The notes under the pieces: model-generated
Seen by the model: only the letters and a program-made list of their open reading frames with translations
Databases searched by the model: none
Told to the model about the DNA's origin: nothing
NCBI GenBank assembly: GCA_022419385.1
Contig: JAJUBI010000001.1
Location: 3,534,001-3,598,000 of the forward strand
From: Paraconiothyrium sp. Pb-2020
Lineage: Eukaryota > Ascomycota > Dothideomycetes > Pleosporales > Didymosphaeriaceae
Length of the DNA: 64,000 bases
Direction: 5' to 3'
Shown: one piece after another, positions 33,332 through 44,826 of the stretch
Layout of the letters: every line of letters starts with the position of its first letter
Position numbering within the stretch: the first letter of the stretch is position 1
Made by a program: the position numbers and the translations under genes

Positions 33332-33522
33332 TACGTAGTACGTACAGGAGGTAGGCGTGTCGGTTTGGATCCTTGTAGTGCTTCCTTTCGCTTCCTGCCT
33401 TGATGATAGAAGTCAACAATCTCTGCTAATAAGATGCTTCCGATTGATACTCCCAAAGGCAGGGCACAGGATTTACGCTACAGGGATCCAAACCGACGCG
33501 CCTACCTCCTGTATGTACGTAG
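33332..33522. mobile_element. ~180-bp inverted-repeat element (MITE-like)
   Basis: Two ~42-bp arms face each other: left ACAGGAGGTAGGCG..GTCGGTTTGGATCC (about 33,339-33,380), right GGATCCAAACCGAC..CGCCTACCTCCTGT (about 33,474-33,515). They differ only by a few transitions (G/A, T/C), with ~95 bp of non-coding DNA between. The 7-mer TACGTAG occurs on both sides (33,332-33,338 and 33,516-33,522) and may be a target-site duplication. No transposase. It is probably a small non-autonomous DNA transposon; the superfamily is uncertain. Confidence 0.65.
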
Positions 33523-33960
33523 CGGTACCTAGCATGGGTGCATCGGTAGAGCTGGTGTGCTGGCACCGGCGGGGGCTTGTGGCCAAGCGAAGCGCCTCGT
33601 CAACAATTCTTTTCATACCAGTCACCAACTTGTTAATAATCAAATTCTACAAGCAGAATCTTATTGCTGAATGTGCAGATCGAATTACTACTGCTCTATG
33701 GAGAACGAACAACGTATGTATCTAGGGGTTTGTGATGCTTTAGGCACCAGGTTCAGGTGTGTCGATACGCTTATCTGTCGCTGCACAAAAGCGCGCCGAC
33801 TGCACATGAACACTGTCAGGCAGCGGTCACGCAAGATGACGGGAAAGTTCTTGTTGAGTGTGGCGGAGCGGAAGGACACCGCGTTTGTGAGAGGACACGG
33901 CAACAAGAAGGAAGACCCCCTCTGTTACAATAGCTAGGACGTATTAGTCTCGCTGCAATC
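33523..33960. other. Intergenic, no gene seen
   Basis: Short overlapping frames only. The region separates the MITE-like element from the decayed ankyrin gene and may contain further decayed 5' parts of that gene. Confidence 0.35.
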
Positions 33961-33989
33961 GTTATTAATACAACTAAACATGCGCGAAG

Positions 33990-35315
33990 TTGGTAGAAGG
34001 AGACCTGTTTGATCGAAGCTCTTTGAGTACACAGGAAAGACACTGCACTCCACATCGCAGCATGGAACAAGCAACCAAAGGCCATCAGAACATTGTTGGC
34101 CTACGGTGCCGTTATCCATGCTGTGTGTACACGTGGGAGGACATCTCTCAACTACGCAGTACTAGCACGATGCGCGACATCTGTGATGCTATTTCTCGGG
34201 CACGGCGCTTCACGGAGGGCTCTGGACAGCAATTTACGCACGCCGCTGATGGTAGCATGCAGCTGCGGGCCTCGAGATATGCTTCGCATCCTTTTTCAAC
34301 AACCTTTCGATGTCGACCAGACCGATATCTATGGCCAAACAGCCCTTCATCTCGCGGCCCGGGAAAACAGGCTGCAGACTTTTATTGGCCTGATCGACTT
34401 AGGCTGGGACCCCTATAAGAAAGATTACAAGGTGAACTCTGCTCCTTTTGATAAACTCCTGCGACCTCGAATTTCTACCTTCATCTATGCAAGCGATCTG
34501 AACGTCACGACCATCGTATCAAAAGATCCTTTATGCAAGCTTATTCAGACTAATCTGACTCAAGGAAGCCGGCACGTTTTCTATCGTTTCCCACGTGAAA
34601 CTCAGGGGTATTTCATGGAATCCATTACCGATAAGTCGTTAAATCATGCGGCTGCCGCTGCATAGCGTATTTGGATATGTTCTTTCGCGTTGTCGCAAAA
34701 TTCTGCACCACGGCGCGTGACAACGACAAACACGACGTGCTGCAAACCCTACAGAAGAATTTGGCCAACATGAAATTTTCGGAGATATTGTGTGTTGCAA
34801 GCGAAGCAGGACAGTTCGAAACTGTCGTCTTGCTCCTTCGCCACCAAATCCTACAGGCCGTCTCACTCGATACCCATCGATCCAGATTGGTAACAGAAGC
34901 TATGCGAGCAAGTCTAAATAGCCCGAAAGTGATGAAATGGCTCTTAGTAGGACGGCATTTGGACCAATGTAGGACCACAAAGGGCTCTACAACAGAATCT
35001 GTCCGGACTCGTACACTCAAGTTTTGGTCTGGTGTGCGGCAAGTGCAAATACCTTTGAGTGGACTCTTTGCAAAGCCCAAAGGATGGTCCTCTCTGGATA
35101 TGATTCGTGCGGCGGTCTGGAGACAGAGACATGATCGGTGGCTAGAGATAGTCCCCATTAATTTCGACCCGGTCGCGCATTTTGTGGAAACGCCCGAGGA
35201 GCTTCGAGCCAGCAGGGTGATGGCCGATAGTCGCGCAGCTGAAAGTTCGGATAACTCGGTATCGCCTGCAAAAGAGCCAGTTTTCGACCCTTCCCAAGCA
35301 AGAGACGGAGGGTAG
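33990..35315 (+). pseudogene. Decayed ankyrin-repeat gene
   Basis: Ankyrin repeats can be read from about 34,040 (DTALHIAAWNKQPKAIRTLL, then RTPLMVACSCGPRDMLRILF and GQTALHLAARENRLQTFIGL) to 34,665. The frame then ends in TAG, but the coding signal continues one frame over from ~34,635 (YLDMFFRVVAKFC.., FSEILCVASEAGQFETVVLLL) to 35,315. A 1-nt shift near 34,640-34,660 best explains this. Upstream, a TGA (about 34,023) interrupts the same frame just before the first clear repeat, and no HET or NACHT part is detectable. Intact relatives are the C-terminal recognition parts of NLR/HET proteins. It may be a fragment of such a gene. Confidence 0.65.
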
Positions 35316-37289
35316 CAATCTAGAAGCCCTCTTGCAAGACTTAGTAGCAGGTGGCTTCACAGCCCAAGAGTATGATTGGATTGGATAGCGTTGGTAGCAT
35401 CCGTAGCTATAACCCCCTATTACTCTTATTGTACTATATATCCACTGTACTTGATGTTTGGGCCAGGACTCTGCAGACGTAGAACAAGACTCTAGGACCC
35501 TTGGGACTCATGCACAATGTCCTATATGGTAAGGCTATTTCTTATGCATGCCCAGACTCATTGTATAGTTGAAGCGTTCCCGGTTTTATCGTGTATGATG
35601 ATCTTGGTGATCTGGGCGCCCATCGTGGTATTGTGGATCTCGACACCAGGCCTGCCGAGGCCCCGCACTCTGGATGTAGATGTAGTAGAAGCGGATCTCG
35701 ACCTTCTTGCCTGACCATTCTGATAAGGGTGAGAATATGTAAATGGTAGAGATAGCTGCACAGACGGAGTGGCGATCGGCCTAGACGAAGTCATCGGAGC
35801 GGCTAAAGTAGAGATAAGGTGGATCAAAGCAAGAACGGTACATGTATATTGAGAAAGTGTGACACGTGAGGTACGAGAGTTCGAGGTACGGCTAGGCTTC
35901 TTTTTGGGCGCAGCAATCGCAAGGAAAAAAGGAACGCGATGAGGGCGAGATCTAATCACACGATTGCCATTAGAAGACGTAGGAAATGAGTAAGTGGACA
36001 GGAAGAGACAGTTTGCGTGCATGCGGAATCATGATACCCCACGAGGTATTCATTTGCTGGTCCTTAGACATCACACGGTGGTCCCGGACAACTGTTCGCT
36101 TAAGCTCTGACCAATCATGGAAGGAAGGCCACACGAAGCGAACGTAATGCGGGCTATAAGCCATCAACCAGATTGGGAAATTATACACTACTGCTTCGTT
36201 GATGAGTTTCGATTGCGTGTTCGTGATACGCGTGGAGCTAAGCTAAATTACTGCAAACCAGCACGGTGATGAGAGACATGTGAAGCTAGAGCACAATAAA
36301 GCGCTCCAAGAATTACCTCTTTGAGTCATCATTACCTAGCAAGTGAGCGTTCTCCAAGATGCACTAGCCCGTGCCTTATAAGGGAATAGGTTACAAGGCG
36401 CGCTGTGCTTTGGTGCCTGAACGATGTTGATTGGAAGACGCACGGTTGAAGTTGTTACACCCGCATTCAGGGAAACTGGGGCTACGGCTGCTCTTCTCAA
36501 GTTCACCTGGCCCTAGCTCAAGCTTTTCCCAACCCAGCAAATCAAGTTTTTCAACCGCCTGATGCCGACGTCTGCTCCCTCGCAAGCGTAGCCTCGGGCT
36601 CACTGTTCGGCGTGGTTGCGGTGAAAATCGTAGTATACGCGACCCTCGCCCTGGCGCGCAGGAGACTTTGCCTTCATCGCGCGAAGAATCCGAAGTTTCG
36701 AGTGTCTGCTACGCACCCTCGCACTCGGCGTATCCCATAGCCACAGAAGGCAGTGGAACAACGGAGGCATACTCTGATGTTCTCATCCTCGAGTAACCTC
36801 AGAATTTTAGGTGCTTACCTCTCTTCAAAGATTCAGAGGTTTACCTAGAGGAGCCGAGAATCTAGAGGCGCTATTGTTTTAGGAGTTCATTCAGTGTACG
36901 TTCCACAATATACTGACTTAATATTTATACCACAGGTTTTCGACTGGGTGTTGAGCACAATCACGATCCCGCTTCTTGCTTCCGCCTGCGCTACGATGTC
37001 GCACTTAACTCGCATGCTGGTTTTCACAGTCACACACGCTCGGCACAGACTGGCTCATGGTCATGACAGAATGTTCGATCGACTCATATGTGACTGTGGC
37101 AACAACCTCGGAGGATATTATAAGATGCGTTTTCTACTCTCTACTGTCAAAGTACTAAATCTTCTTTGTTCATATATCAAGTTCACTACAAACAAGCATC
37201 ATCACAGTTTCAGTATTCATCAAACTCTCTGTACTCCAAGTCATCATACATTCATATATACCCAATCGAGCCTGTCGTCTTGATAAATT
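35316..37289. other. Gene-poor region
   Basis: About 2 kb without a convincing gene. A minus-strand frame at 35,558-36,022 (154 codons, Ser/Thr/Arg-rich) has no recognisable domain, and I do not call it. The last ~150 bp before 37,290 are the leader of the SRR1-like gene, pyrimidine/CA-rich with TATA-like ATATATAC. Confidence 0.4.
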
Positions 37290-38762
37290 ATGGACCGCAC
37301 AATCAATAACCTTAAGGCAACTTATGAGTACCTAGACGAGCATGGAAATCCCAAAGGCACACTGTGGAACAAAGATTTTATCAAAGATGCTGCCCAATTG
37401 CAACAACAAGTACTCATGTTCAACGAAAAAGCTGCCCAGATGGTCCATGAAGTCCTAAAGTTCAACAAGAAAGCCATCGACCAGCCCGGTACAAAACTGA
37501 ATTCCAACGAACTCCAATTGCGGCAGCAAGAGAATACGGATTTCCAAAGTCGCATGGCTGAGCTACGAGCTAGCATGGGCACATTCTTTCTAGACAACAC
37601 TTACAAAGTGCGCACGATATCCGGCAACTCCAAGACCCTGGAGATTCCCGATTATGATGATCCTATTATTATTCCCGAAGGCCAAGACCCTACCGAGATT
37701 CCTCATACCAAGTCTCGCCTCGATCTGTGTATTCACGGGATCGTGGAAATTTCGAACGCTTTCAACGCGGACGATAAACTTGACGATAATACAACTCATG
37801 CTCAGCTCTACCGCCTCAAGGCGGTGGAGGTTTCTGACCACGAGAGAAATAGTCGATGCACCCACGAAAGTCCTCCCTGGAAGCTGTGGGGATGCTCTTG
37901 GGACACAGGTACCTGGCATGTGGATGGAGAGTATTGGGGTTACAAGGTCACGAACGGTCTGCTCCATTCTGTATGGAAAAACATTGAGACGTTGTCAGAG
38001 GAGGAAAAGCAAAATAAGGAGGACTTGGCCAGGCTTTGGAATACACTTTCAGACAGACTTAAGAGCCTCATCGATAAGCATGAATCCGACTTGAAGCACG
38101 TTGACAAGGTAATATGTTTCGGTCTGGGGTCACTGCACATTGGAAAGGCGAGGAGTTTTGTTCAACACAAGGCAGCTGCAACAGTTGCGGAGGCCTTGAC
38201 CAAGCTGCGTCGAGATAACAACATCTCTACCACGCCTGTTATTATCTTGGCTCAAGACCCTGCATATTGTAGCAATTGCATCAAAATCCTCAAGGAAGAT
38301 CTCAAAATCACTGCCACTGCGGAATACGAGGACTTTTTCAAGGTAGACAGAAACACCTTCGTCGTCAGCTTCGCCCCTGCTGGCCCCATCTTCCCTATTA
38401 TCGCTGACCTCACACTCAACTCTGGCGGACCCGCTGCAATGTTGTGCGACAAAATTGTCATCGATTACATGAAACCGCACAACGAAGAGGGAAATTGGAT
38501 CGACAATGAGCCGACGAAAAATCTGGTAGAAGGGTACCGAGAGAAGTGTCACGTGGAGTACTTCGGCGACAAAGAGGACTATTTCCCAGAGAATTCGTAC
38601 AAAGATTTCTTCGAAGAGTTTCCTGAACGTCCAACTGCCAAGAATATAGCTGAACGTGTGGGAACCAGCCAGGAGGATTTGGAGCACTGGAAGAAGGGAT
38701 ATGCCGACGACGTGAAGATATGCTTTGGTGATGGCTATCTTTATGTTCGAAAGAATCTTTAG
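37290..38762 (+). CDS. SRR1-like domain protein
   Basis: A single-exon 490-aa protein. Residues ~1-130 are helical and Gln/Lys-rich. A Trp/His-rich middle follows. Residues ~268-395 match the SRR1-like domain of fungi: KVICFGLGSLH, QHKAAATVAEALTKLR, PVIILAQDPAY and VVSFAPAGPIFPIIADL, with NSGGPAAMLCDKI. The C-terminal ~80 residues are acidic (EYFGDKEDYFPE). SRR1 was named from a plant light-signalling protein; fungal relatives are numerous and mostly uncharacterised, and a Rossmann-like fold is likely. No obvious operon or cluster partner; it faces the 3' end of the NLR gene tail-to-tail with a 200-bp gap. Confidence 0.8.
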   Translation: MDRTINNLKATYEYLDEHGNPKGTLWNKDFIKDAAQLQQQVLMFNEKAAQMVHEVLKFNKKAIDQPGTKLNSNELQLRQQENTDFQSRMAELRASMGTFFLDNTYKVRTISGNSKTLEIPDYDDPIIIPEGQDPTEIPHTKSRLDLCIHGIVEISNAFNADDKLDDNTTHAQLYRLKAVEVSDHERNSRCTHESPPWKLWGCSWDTGTWHVDGEYWGYKVTNGLLHSVWKNIETLSEEEKQNKEDLARLWNTLSDRLKSLIDKHESDLKHVDKVICFGLGSLHIGKARSFVQHKAAATVAEALTKLRRDNNISTTPVIILAQDPAYCSNCIKILKEDLKITATAEYEDFFKVDRNTFVVSFAPAGPIFPIIADLTLNSGGPAAMLCDKIVIDYMKPHNEEGNWIDNEPTKNLVEGYREKCHVEYFGDKEDYFPENSYKDFFEEFPERPTAKNIAERVGTSQEDLEHWKKGYADDVKICFGDGYLYVRKNL

Positions 38763-38962
38763 GTATACTCCCGCTTAAGTGTCTCAGAGGTGCTATTTTA
38801 CAATATTGAGTGTCTACGGGGTATGTCATGATTGTATTGATATTGTCCTCATGAGAACTATTGAGATATGTGAAACTAGTCTTAATACTTGTACGAAACA
38901 ACCCCGAATACTATACCTTGATCCCACCCTCACCTCTTCCTCCTCCTTGGAAGCTTCTGCCC

Positions 38963-41900
38963 TTACGCCAATCCATCATCTGCATCCCTATGACCCACGA
39001 TCCCTAACCTCACCTTCCCATTTACCAATCCCTCAAACACCTGCCTCACCTTCACCGACCCCACCGCCTTTCTCGGCCTCCAGATTCTCTGCCGATCTTG
39101 ATTGCTGAAAACGTTCCTAATAAGTGCCATGTCGATCGAGATGCGCGCCCATTCGATGTTCGCCTCCCACGCGGGATACGTCGGCACTGGAGTGATGCTG
39201 ATGCGGTCGCCAGGGACGAGGGCACGGAGGTAAGGTGCGTCTTTGGGCTTGCTGTAAGAGTAGACGACCGTTTCCTCGGTGGGCTTGCGGTAGTTCCACC
39301 GCCAGATGGGCTTCTCGTGCCAGGGGCTGGGTCGGATGATGGAGGGGGCGAGTTTGTCGGTGCGCAACCATGACCAGGTTTTGGCAAAATCGTGGTCGGT
39401 GTAGTTCTGGCGGTAAGAGTGCGCTGTTAGGGCGATGCGGCGCACGGGTGCGGAGTTACTGCTCGCCAGGATTGGCGGGCTGCGCAGGTAGATGAGGTCA
39501 CGGACGAGCTCGGTGTGAATATAGTGGTCGCGGCGCTCGACGGTGAGAGTCTCATAATTGTTGCTGAAGTCGAGGATCCGGGCTATAATGGGCAAAGGGA
39601 TCAGCTGTTTGGCTCTTGCACGGATGATGCATGTCAACTCGAGCCAGAAAGGCCTTTTCTGCTCAATGATCATCTGTTTAGGGGAATCTTTGTTGCGAAA
39701 GTTGAACTGGTTACGGATGTGCTCAGGGACTTTGTCGAGAGACGCGCCGTTGTGGAGAAGTGCTTCTGCGACAAGAAGGTATTTGAGCTCCAGAGCGATG
39801 GCTAGAGGAGTTTTCCCTGCGTAGTTAGGCTTGTCCCAATTGTATTGCTTAGGTTTGGTCTGTCCCCCAGAAAGCAATCTAACCGTCACCTCGCATCCGC
39901 AGTATGCCGCGAGATGAATGGGAAGGTTCCCAACTCTGTCGAGGACAGTCCAGTCTGCATCTGCAGGCATCTTATCGAGTATTTCGACGACGTGAGCTGA
40001 TGGATCAATTGGCTGCCTTGTCACCGTCCAGTCATTATGGCGATCCCTACTATGCCTGAGGCGCTGCAGTCCCCTAATAGCCGCCAACTATCGTATGTAA
40101 GTATTTCATATTTGATGAGGTGCAAGGACAGCTTACATGCATAACAGTCCAATCATTAAAGTCGCACTGCATTTCATCCAATCTGGCCATGTTGTGGCAA
40201 AGAAGCCGGACTGATTGTGCATCGTTATTGGCAGCCGCGTGATGCATTGGACCCATGCCACGCCAACGGGCGAATGCCAACTGCCGTCGGGTAGAAAAGT
40301 CGTTTTTCAAGACATCGTCCACGTCTTCCTTCCGGAAAGTTGCCTGTACCAAATTGCGAAGCAAATCCTTGTTCTGCCAAAAAGCCGAAAGCATATGTGA
40401 TTGGCCGGTGAAAGCAGCAAAGTGAAGAGCTCGTCCTACCGCATCGTCGGAGAAAGTAAAGGCTCGGTTTATCCGCAACATCTTCACTGTAAGCTCCTTG
40501 GTGCCCGCAGTGTCGGGAAGCTGCTCAAACACTATCGTCTCGAACCCCCAAGAAATGCGGGCGCCGTGATCCAGAAGCATGATGGCTGCAGGGTATGTGC
40601 CGGGACGGGCCTTGATCTCCATAGGAAGCCAGACTCCTTCAAACATTACCGAGGCACGCCCAAGCCCAAATCTGTTATCTGTTGGCACCTTGAATTCAGG
40701 GAAGCGATGTATGTACTCGTCACTGAGCATAAGTGCTAGTGCGTCCGGCGAGTCGCCACACGTGGACCAGTACAAAGCGTCGCATCTTGCTCCGTGATTC
40801 TTATAGTGCAGCATTTCATTTCCCTTCGCAAGTAACTCAAGTGCCGGGCGAAAGTTGAAGAACGATGCTAGTAGCGTTGGGCTAAAGCAGGGAGAATTGG
40901 CATGTGTAAAGAAGCGTTGCCAGCGGATGAAGCGACCGCCAGCCGAGTAACCAATGTGGTCGACAACATCCCGGAATTCTTGCTTCAACAAGCTGGCAAG
41001 CGGTTTCGTCGCACCGGAGTCCATGTCGAACAGGGCATCGAGCAATGTGGAGTATGCCTCAACTGCGCCGTTACGGTTGGTGAAGCGAAGATAACAGAAC
41101 ATCTGGAGCCATCTCAAGAAGACCTGGTTGTTGTCCGACCGAAAAAACACGTCTAGTAGGCCCTCCACTTCCTCATCTAATTGATTTGCCCGGCAGACAT
41201 CGCCAAGATGCTGTAGTATCCCGATACATGCATACTCCCAGAACCCATCTGCCATCAGAGCGTCATTAAAAGCCTTCTGAGTCTTAGAGTCCCCTGGTTG
41301 GGCGTCTAGGAACTGTCGATCGTCCAAGTAGGTCAGACAGGCCTGCAAGATTTCGCGATCAATTTCCCCTAATTGATTTGGGATCATTGAGTCACCACCA
41401 GGGTCCTTGATGTCCTGACTGGTGACGAGAAAGTCTCTCGCAGAGGTATGCGTCAAACCAACTGTGTCTGAACCTGCATCAATGTATATAAGGTCACCAA
41501 GATGACGCTCAAGTTTCTCACGAAGGTCGTCAATTTGTTCGATTTCGTCAAAGGCCTGAGCGAGACCTATGCCTAGCTCTTTGACTTTGAGAGGACGATA
41601 GGCACGGAGGATCCACCGCAGCGCCCTGGTAAGATCATCTCTCGTAGTTGAATCCTCGACTTCCGACAAACCACGTAGTGATTTTTCGTAGATACCCTTA
41701 AGGTCAGGCGGGACTTTTTCCAGGGCTTTCCGTGCCTCTGCCATATCACTTTGATAGGTGCTCGAGCCACCTAGTGTCTTCAGCGCTAGGTATGTCCATT
41801 TGAACATCCCCTCCGACTTGAGTGTGATAGATTCCTCCATCTCGCGCCGGAATTCATATTGCCACTTGTAATTACTAGATTTCGCCATCTCGTCAAGCTG

Positions 41901-43399
41901 GTGTAGCGTATAAGCGTAGATGTCTTGCTCGTTATCCATCTTAGTCATGACTAGGCGCTCTAGTTTCCCTTGTGGGAGGCTTTCAAGCGACTCTTCAAAC
42001 CACGGAGCGCGCCTAGACGTGAACATGATCTTCCAGCTTGGTGGAAGCTCGGCGAATAAGGTAAACAGCTGCCCCATTTGAACTTCGCTCTCCTCCGTTT
42101 TGGGACATTCGTCAAGAGCATCTATGATGAGAACAGTCGTTTTGCTTGGCTCTTCCCATGACTTGTACTTGAACAAATCTACCAAAGCCGTCATGTTCGG
42201 TTGAGGGAGCCCTTGTTGGCTGTTGATATTGGCGGGCGTGACTGTGTAGTGCGGCTCACCAGTCATGGCGTCGTCTCGAAAGAGTTGGTGGATCAACGTA
42301 CGCAGCATTGCGGGTATGCTTCGTCGATCTGCTTCATTACTGCTCCACGGAAAGTATGCAATGCCCGTAGGGCTTGAGCGGCGGAGATCACTTGTGATAA
42401 AGGCGGTGAGCACCGATTTGCCAAAACCTGGGCCTGCAGACAACCACAGCAAAGGCTTCTTGTTAGTCTTGCCTTGCCTGTCACCAAAGGCCCAAGCTTG
42501 GAAGTGCGGGTCGTTGAAGATCCAGTTACCGGTATCCGGTGTCCGAACCCGCAGAATGAAACTCATCCTGTCGTCTACTTCTACCGGTGTAAGCCATGAT
42601 TTGAAACAGAGGCGATCTTGCCGGTAGAGCACTCGCTGCTGTTCTGTCATTTGCTTTTCAATGTTACCAATGGATTGCTGCAACAAGGAGTTGACGTCAT
42701 CTTGGTTGAGTTTCCATGCCAAATCTGCTTCCTCCTTCGCTGCCTCGCAGTAGTCGCGGATGATCCCAAGATGTGACTTCACCTTCTCGATCTTGAAGGT
42801 TAAGTAGTCTTTAGCATGCGACCAGAATCCACGTACTTTGTGCCGCTCGCTAGAGTACAAGAGGGAGTATACATCTTCGAAGAATGCCCAATAAGCATTG
42901 AAGACTTCATAGACAGCGTTGTTGAGACGATCAGCATTCCAAGGCCGTTTGTTCAGCCGTTCTTCGTTGATCATTAGGACTCCGAATGAATTGTGAATTT
43001 CATCGAAGAAAGAGCTTATCTCCTCAAAATCTTTGATGCCAGCAGAAGCGAGCTGCGATGTGATACATTAGCGCTGAATTGACATTTGAACCATTTCCTT
43101 ACCTGAAGAGTGACCTTTAGGCTTCCAACTACTAAGGAAGCGATCCCATGCGGCTCCAAGGAAGCCAGAGTTGCCGCAAGATCAGCAAACCTGTTGAAAG
43201 TGTCCAACAGCGGCCTCAGCTTCTGTATCGCCTTGGTACTCTTCTTCGATTGCGTCTGCGACTCCACTTCGTGAAACTTCTTTTCTGCATCTTCGAAGGT
43301 GGAATTCTGTAGCCATGCTCGGTGTTCTTGCGCAAATGTGCTGGAACTATTGAGACGGTCGGCAATGACTCGAGACCACTGCACAGAGTTCCCGGTCAT
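38963..43399 (-). CDS. NLR-type STAND protein: helical N-domain, NACHT, ankyrin-like C-terminus
   Basis: Three exons (43,103-43,399; 40,137-43,052; 38,963-40,087) with 50- and 49-nt introns in phase give 1445 aa. The N-terminal ~250 residues are helical and fit the Goodbye/DUF7708-type domain that opens many fungal STAND proteins (FNRFADLAATLASLEPHGIA..). The NACHT ATPase has Walker A GPGFGKS (~306-312) and Walker B VLIIDALDEC (~406-415), then a TSRRAPWFEE sensor and the winged-helix-like LTHTSARDFL. The C-terminal half has diverged helical repeats, clear ankyrin units (MGPMHHAAANNDAQSVRLLC, NLPIHLAAYCGCEVTVRLL) and a final ~200-residue domain. Such proteins sense non-self or danger and oligomerise to trigger an N-terminal effector. 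Which effector acts here is unknown. No frame breaks are seen. Confidence 0.88.
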
Positions 43400-44826
43400 T
43401 GTGAAAGTGAGGCCTGGAGATGAAGCGGGAGCTCAAAGGCCTGCCACTCGTGGTTCTTGTAGCCCCAGTTTCGGCCCCCGTCAAAAGAAACAAGTTGGAC
43501 ACCCCGCCAAGGAGGGCCTGAACAAGGGCATGGAAGCCAATAGTAAGATCGGAAAGCTTGTCATATTTAGGCTTCCCGAGACTGCATGCAAGAGATATTA
43601 ATACGGACGAGTAAACACGAACGTCGGACGCCGTAACGTCATCGGAAACTGCTATGAAGTGGCCGATGCCTTAATGTGACACGATCGAGGAGCTAGTACC
43701 ACACCGTCGTGATCGAGCCAACAAGCAGAAGAGTGCAAAGAAGACTTTTCTGTCTTATAAAGGCCGGCCTAAGATTGGCTAGTAGAAGAGCAATAATATA
43801 AAGCGCAATAAATAACTTAGAAGCGAGCTAATCTCACGAATAAGTCAGTTAATTAAATTACCACAGGAAGGCAATCGAACAAGCGTGTGAGCTGAATATG
43901 CTCTGATTCATGGATTCCGGTCTACTCGAAGCACTCCGTCCCAACATGCCGAGGCCGTTGATTTTCTTAGCTAGGAAGCTCTTATTTGCGTTCGCCCATC
44001 CAAGCTCGTGCAATCATCATCTAGTAGCACTGACAATTCAGTGGAGCCCCCAACTGCTCTCTCTTGCTGACGCGGAAGCTTGCCCTGGAAGTGCTTGTGG
44101 AAAACATCTTCAGGCTTAGAGAGTCCCCGACAATAGGCCACAAATGTTTCTTGATGCACTGTTGAGAGAAGATCTCGTCCATCTACGGTAACTTTCTGTT
44201 GATTCGCGCTAGTGCGTTCTGGGAAGCGGGACGGGACACTAGCATGACGGTCCCCGTGCCTCCAGCACACCTGGTCATCGTTAGCAAGTCGAGCCGTTTG
44301 ATAGCCTGATCTCGAAAATTGAGGCGCCGATCACGACAGCATCGACTCAGTTACTCTCAGAAACTGACACGATTGCTGCGCTGCTCGGTACTATCACTAA
44401 TCTACCTCTGTACCTAAGTTTCGGCGCCACTTGAACCTCTCCCAGCAAGCAAATCGGTCGAAAGCTCCGACACTGGGACACCCTGAATACATAAAGACGC
44501 CACATCTGGAGATGTTGAGTACCTAACGATGGCCAACGGGCCTCGGCATGGACAAGGCCTGCCTCCTACATCGCGAGCGGATCCCCAGGAAGTAAGTATG
44601 CCGTCCAGTGCACGTACACGCATGTGCAAATCTTAGTACTGGGAGAAGAAACAAGCCGCATTCTGCATTATCCGTCTACGTTTTCCAAAGAAAGCATTGG
44701 CAGTACTGAGCTGGATGAGCGCTTGATTTCCGGCTACCGACTCTATCCTAGTGACACCATACATTTACTTTCTCTACGCCTTGTACACGTCGCCGTCAGC
44801 CAAGATATTCCATTCCAATCCCAAAT
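43400..44826. other. Gene-poor region
   Basis: About 1.4 kb. A minus-strand frame at 43,971-44,270 and a plus-strand frame at 44,624-44,830 are not recognisable and overlap other frames. I see no repeats. It may include the NLR promoter (43,400 onward) and 3' remains of the GNAT pseudogene. Confidence 0.4.

Noticed and set aside
35558..36022. 154-codon minus-strand frame
   Set aside because: Ser/Thr/Arg-rich with no domain or homologue I recognise; could be chance in a 2-kb gap.
43971..44629. Minus-strand frames of 99 and 71 codons
   Set aside because: No motif and no clear start context; probably chance.
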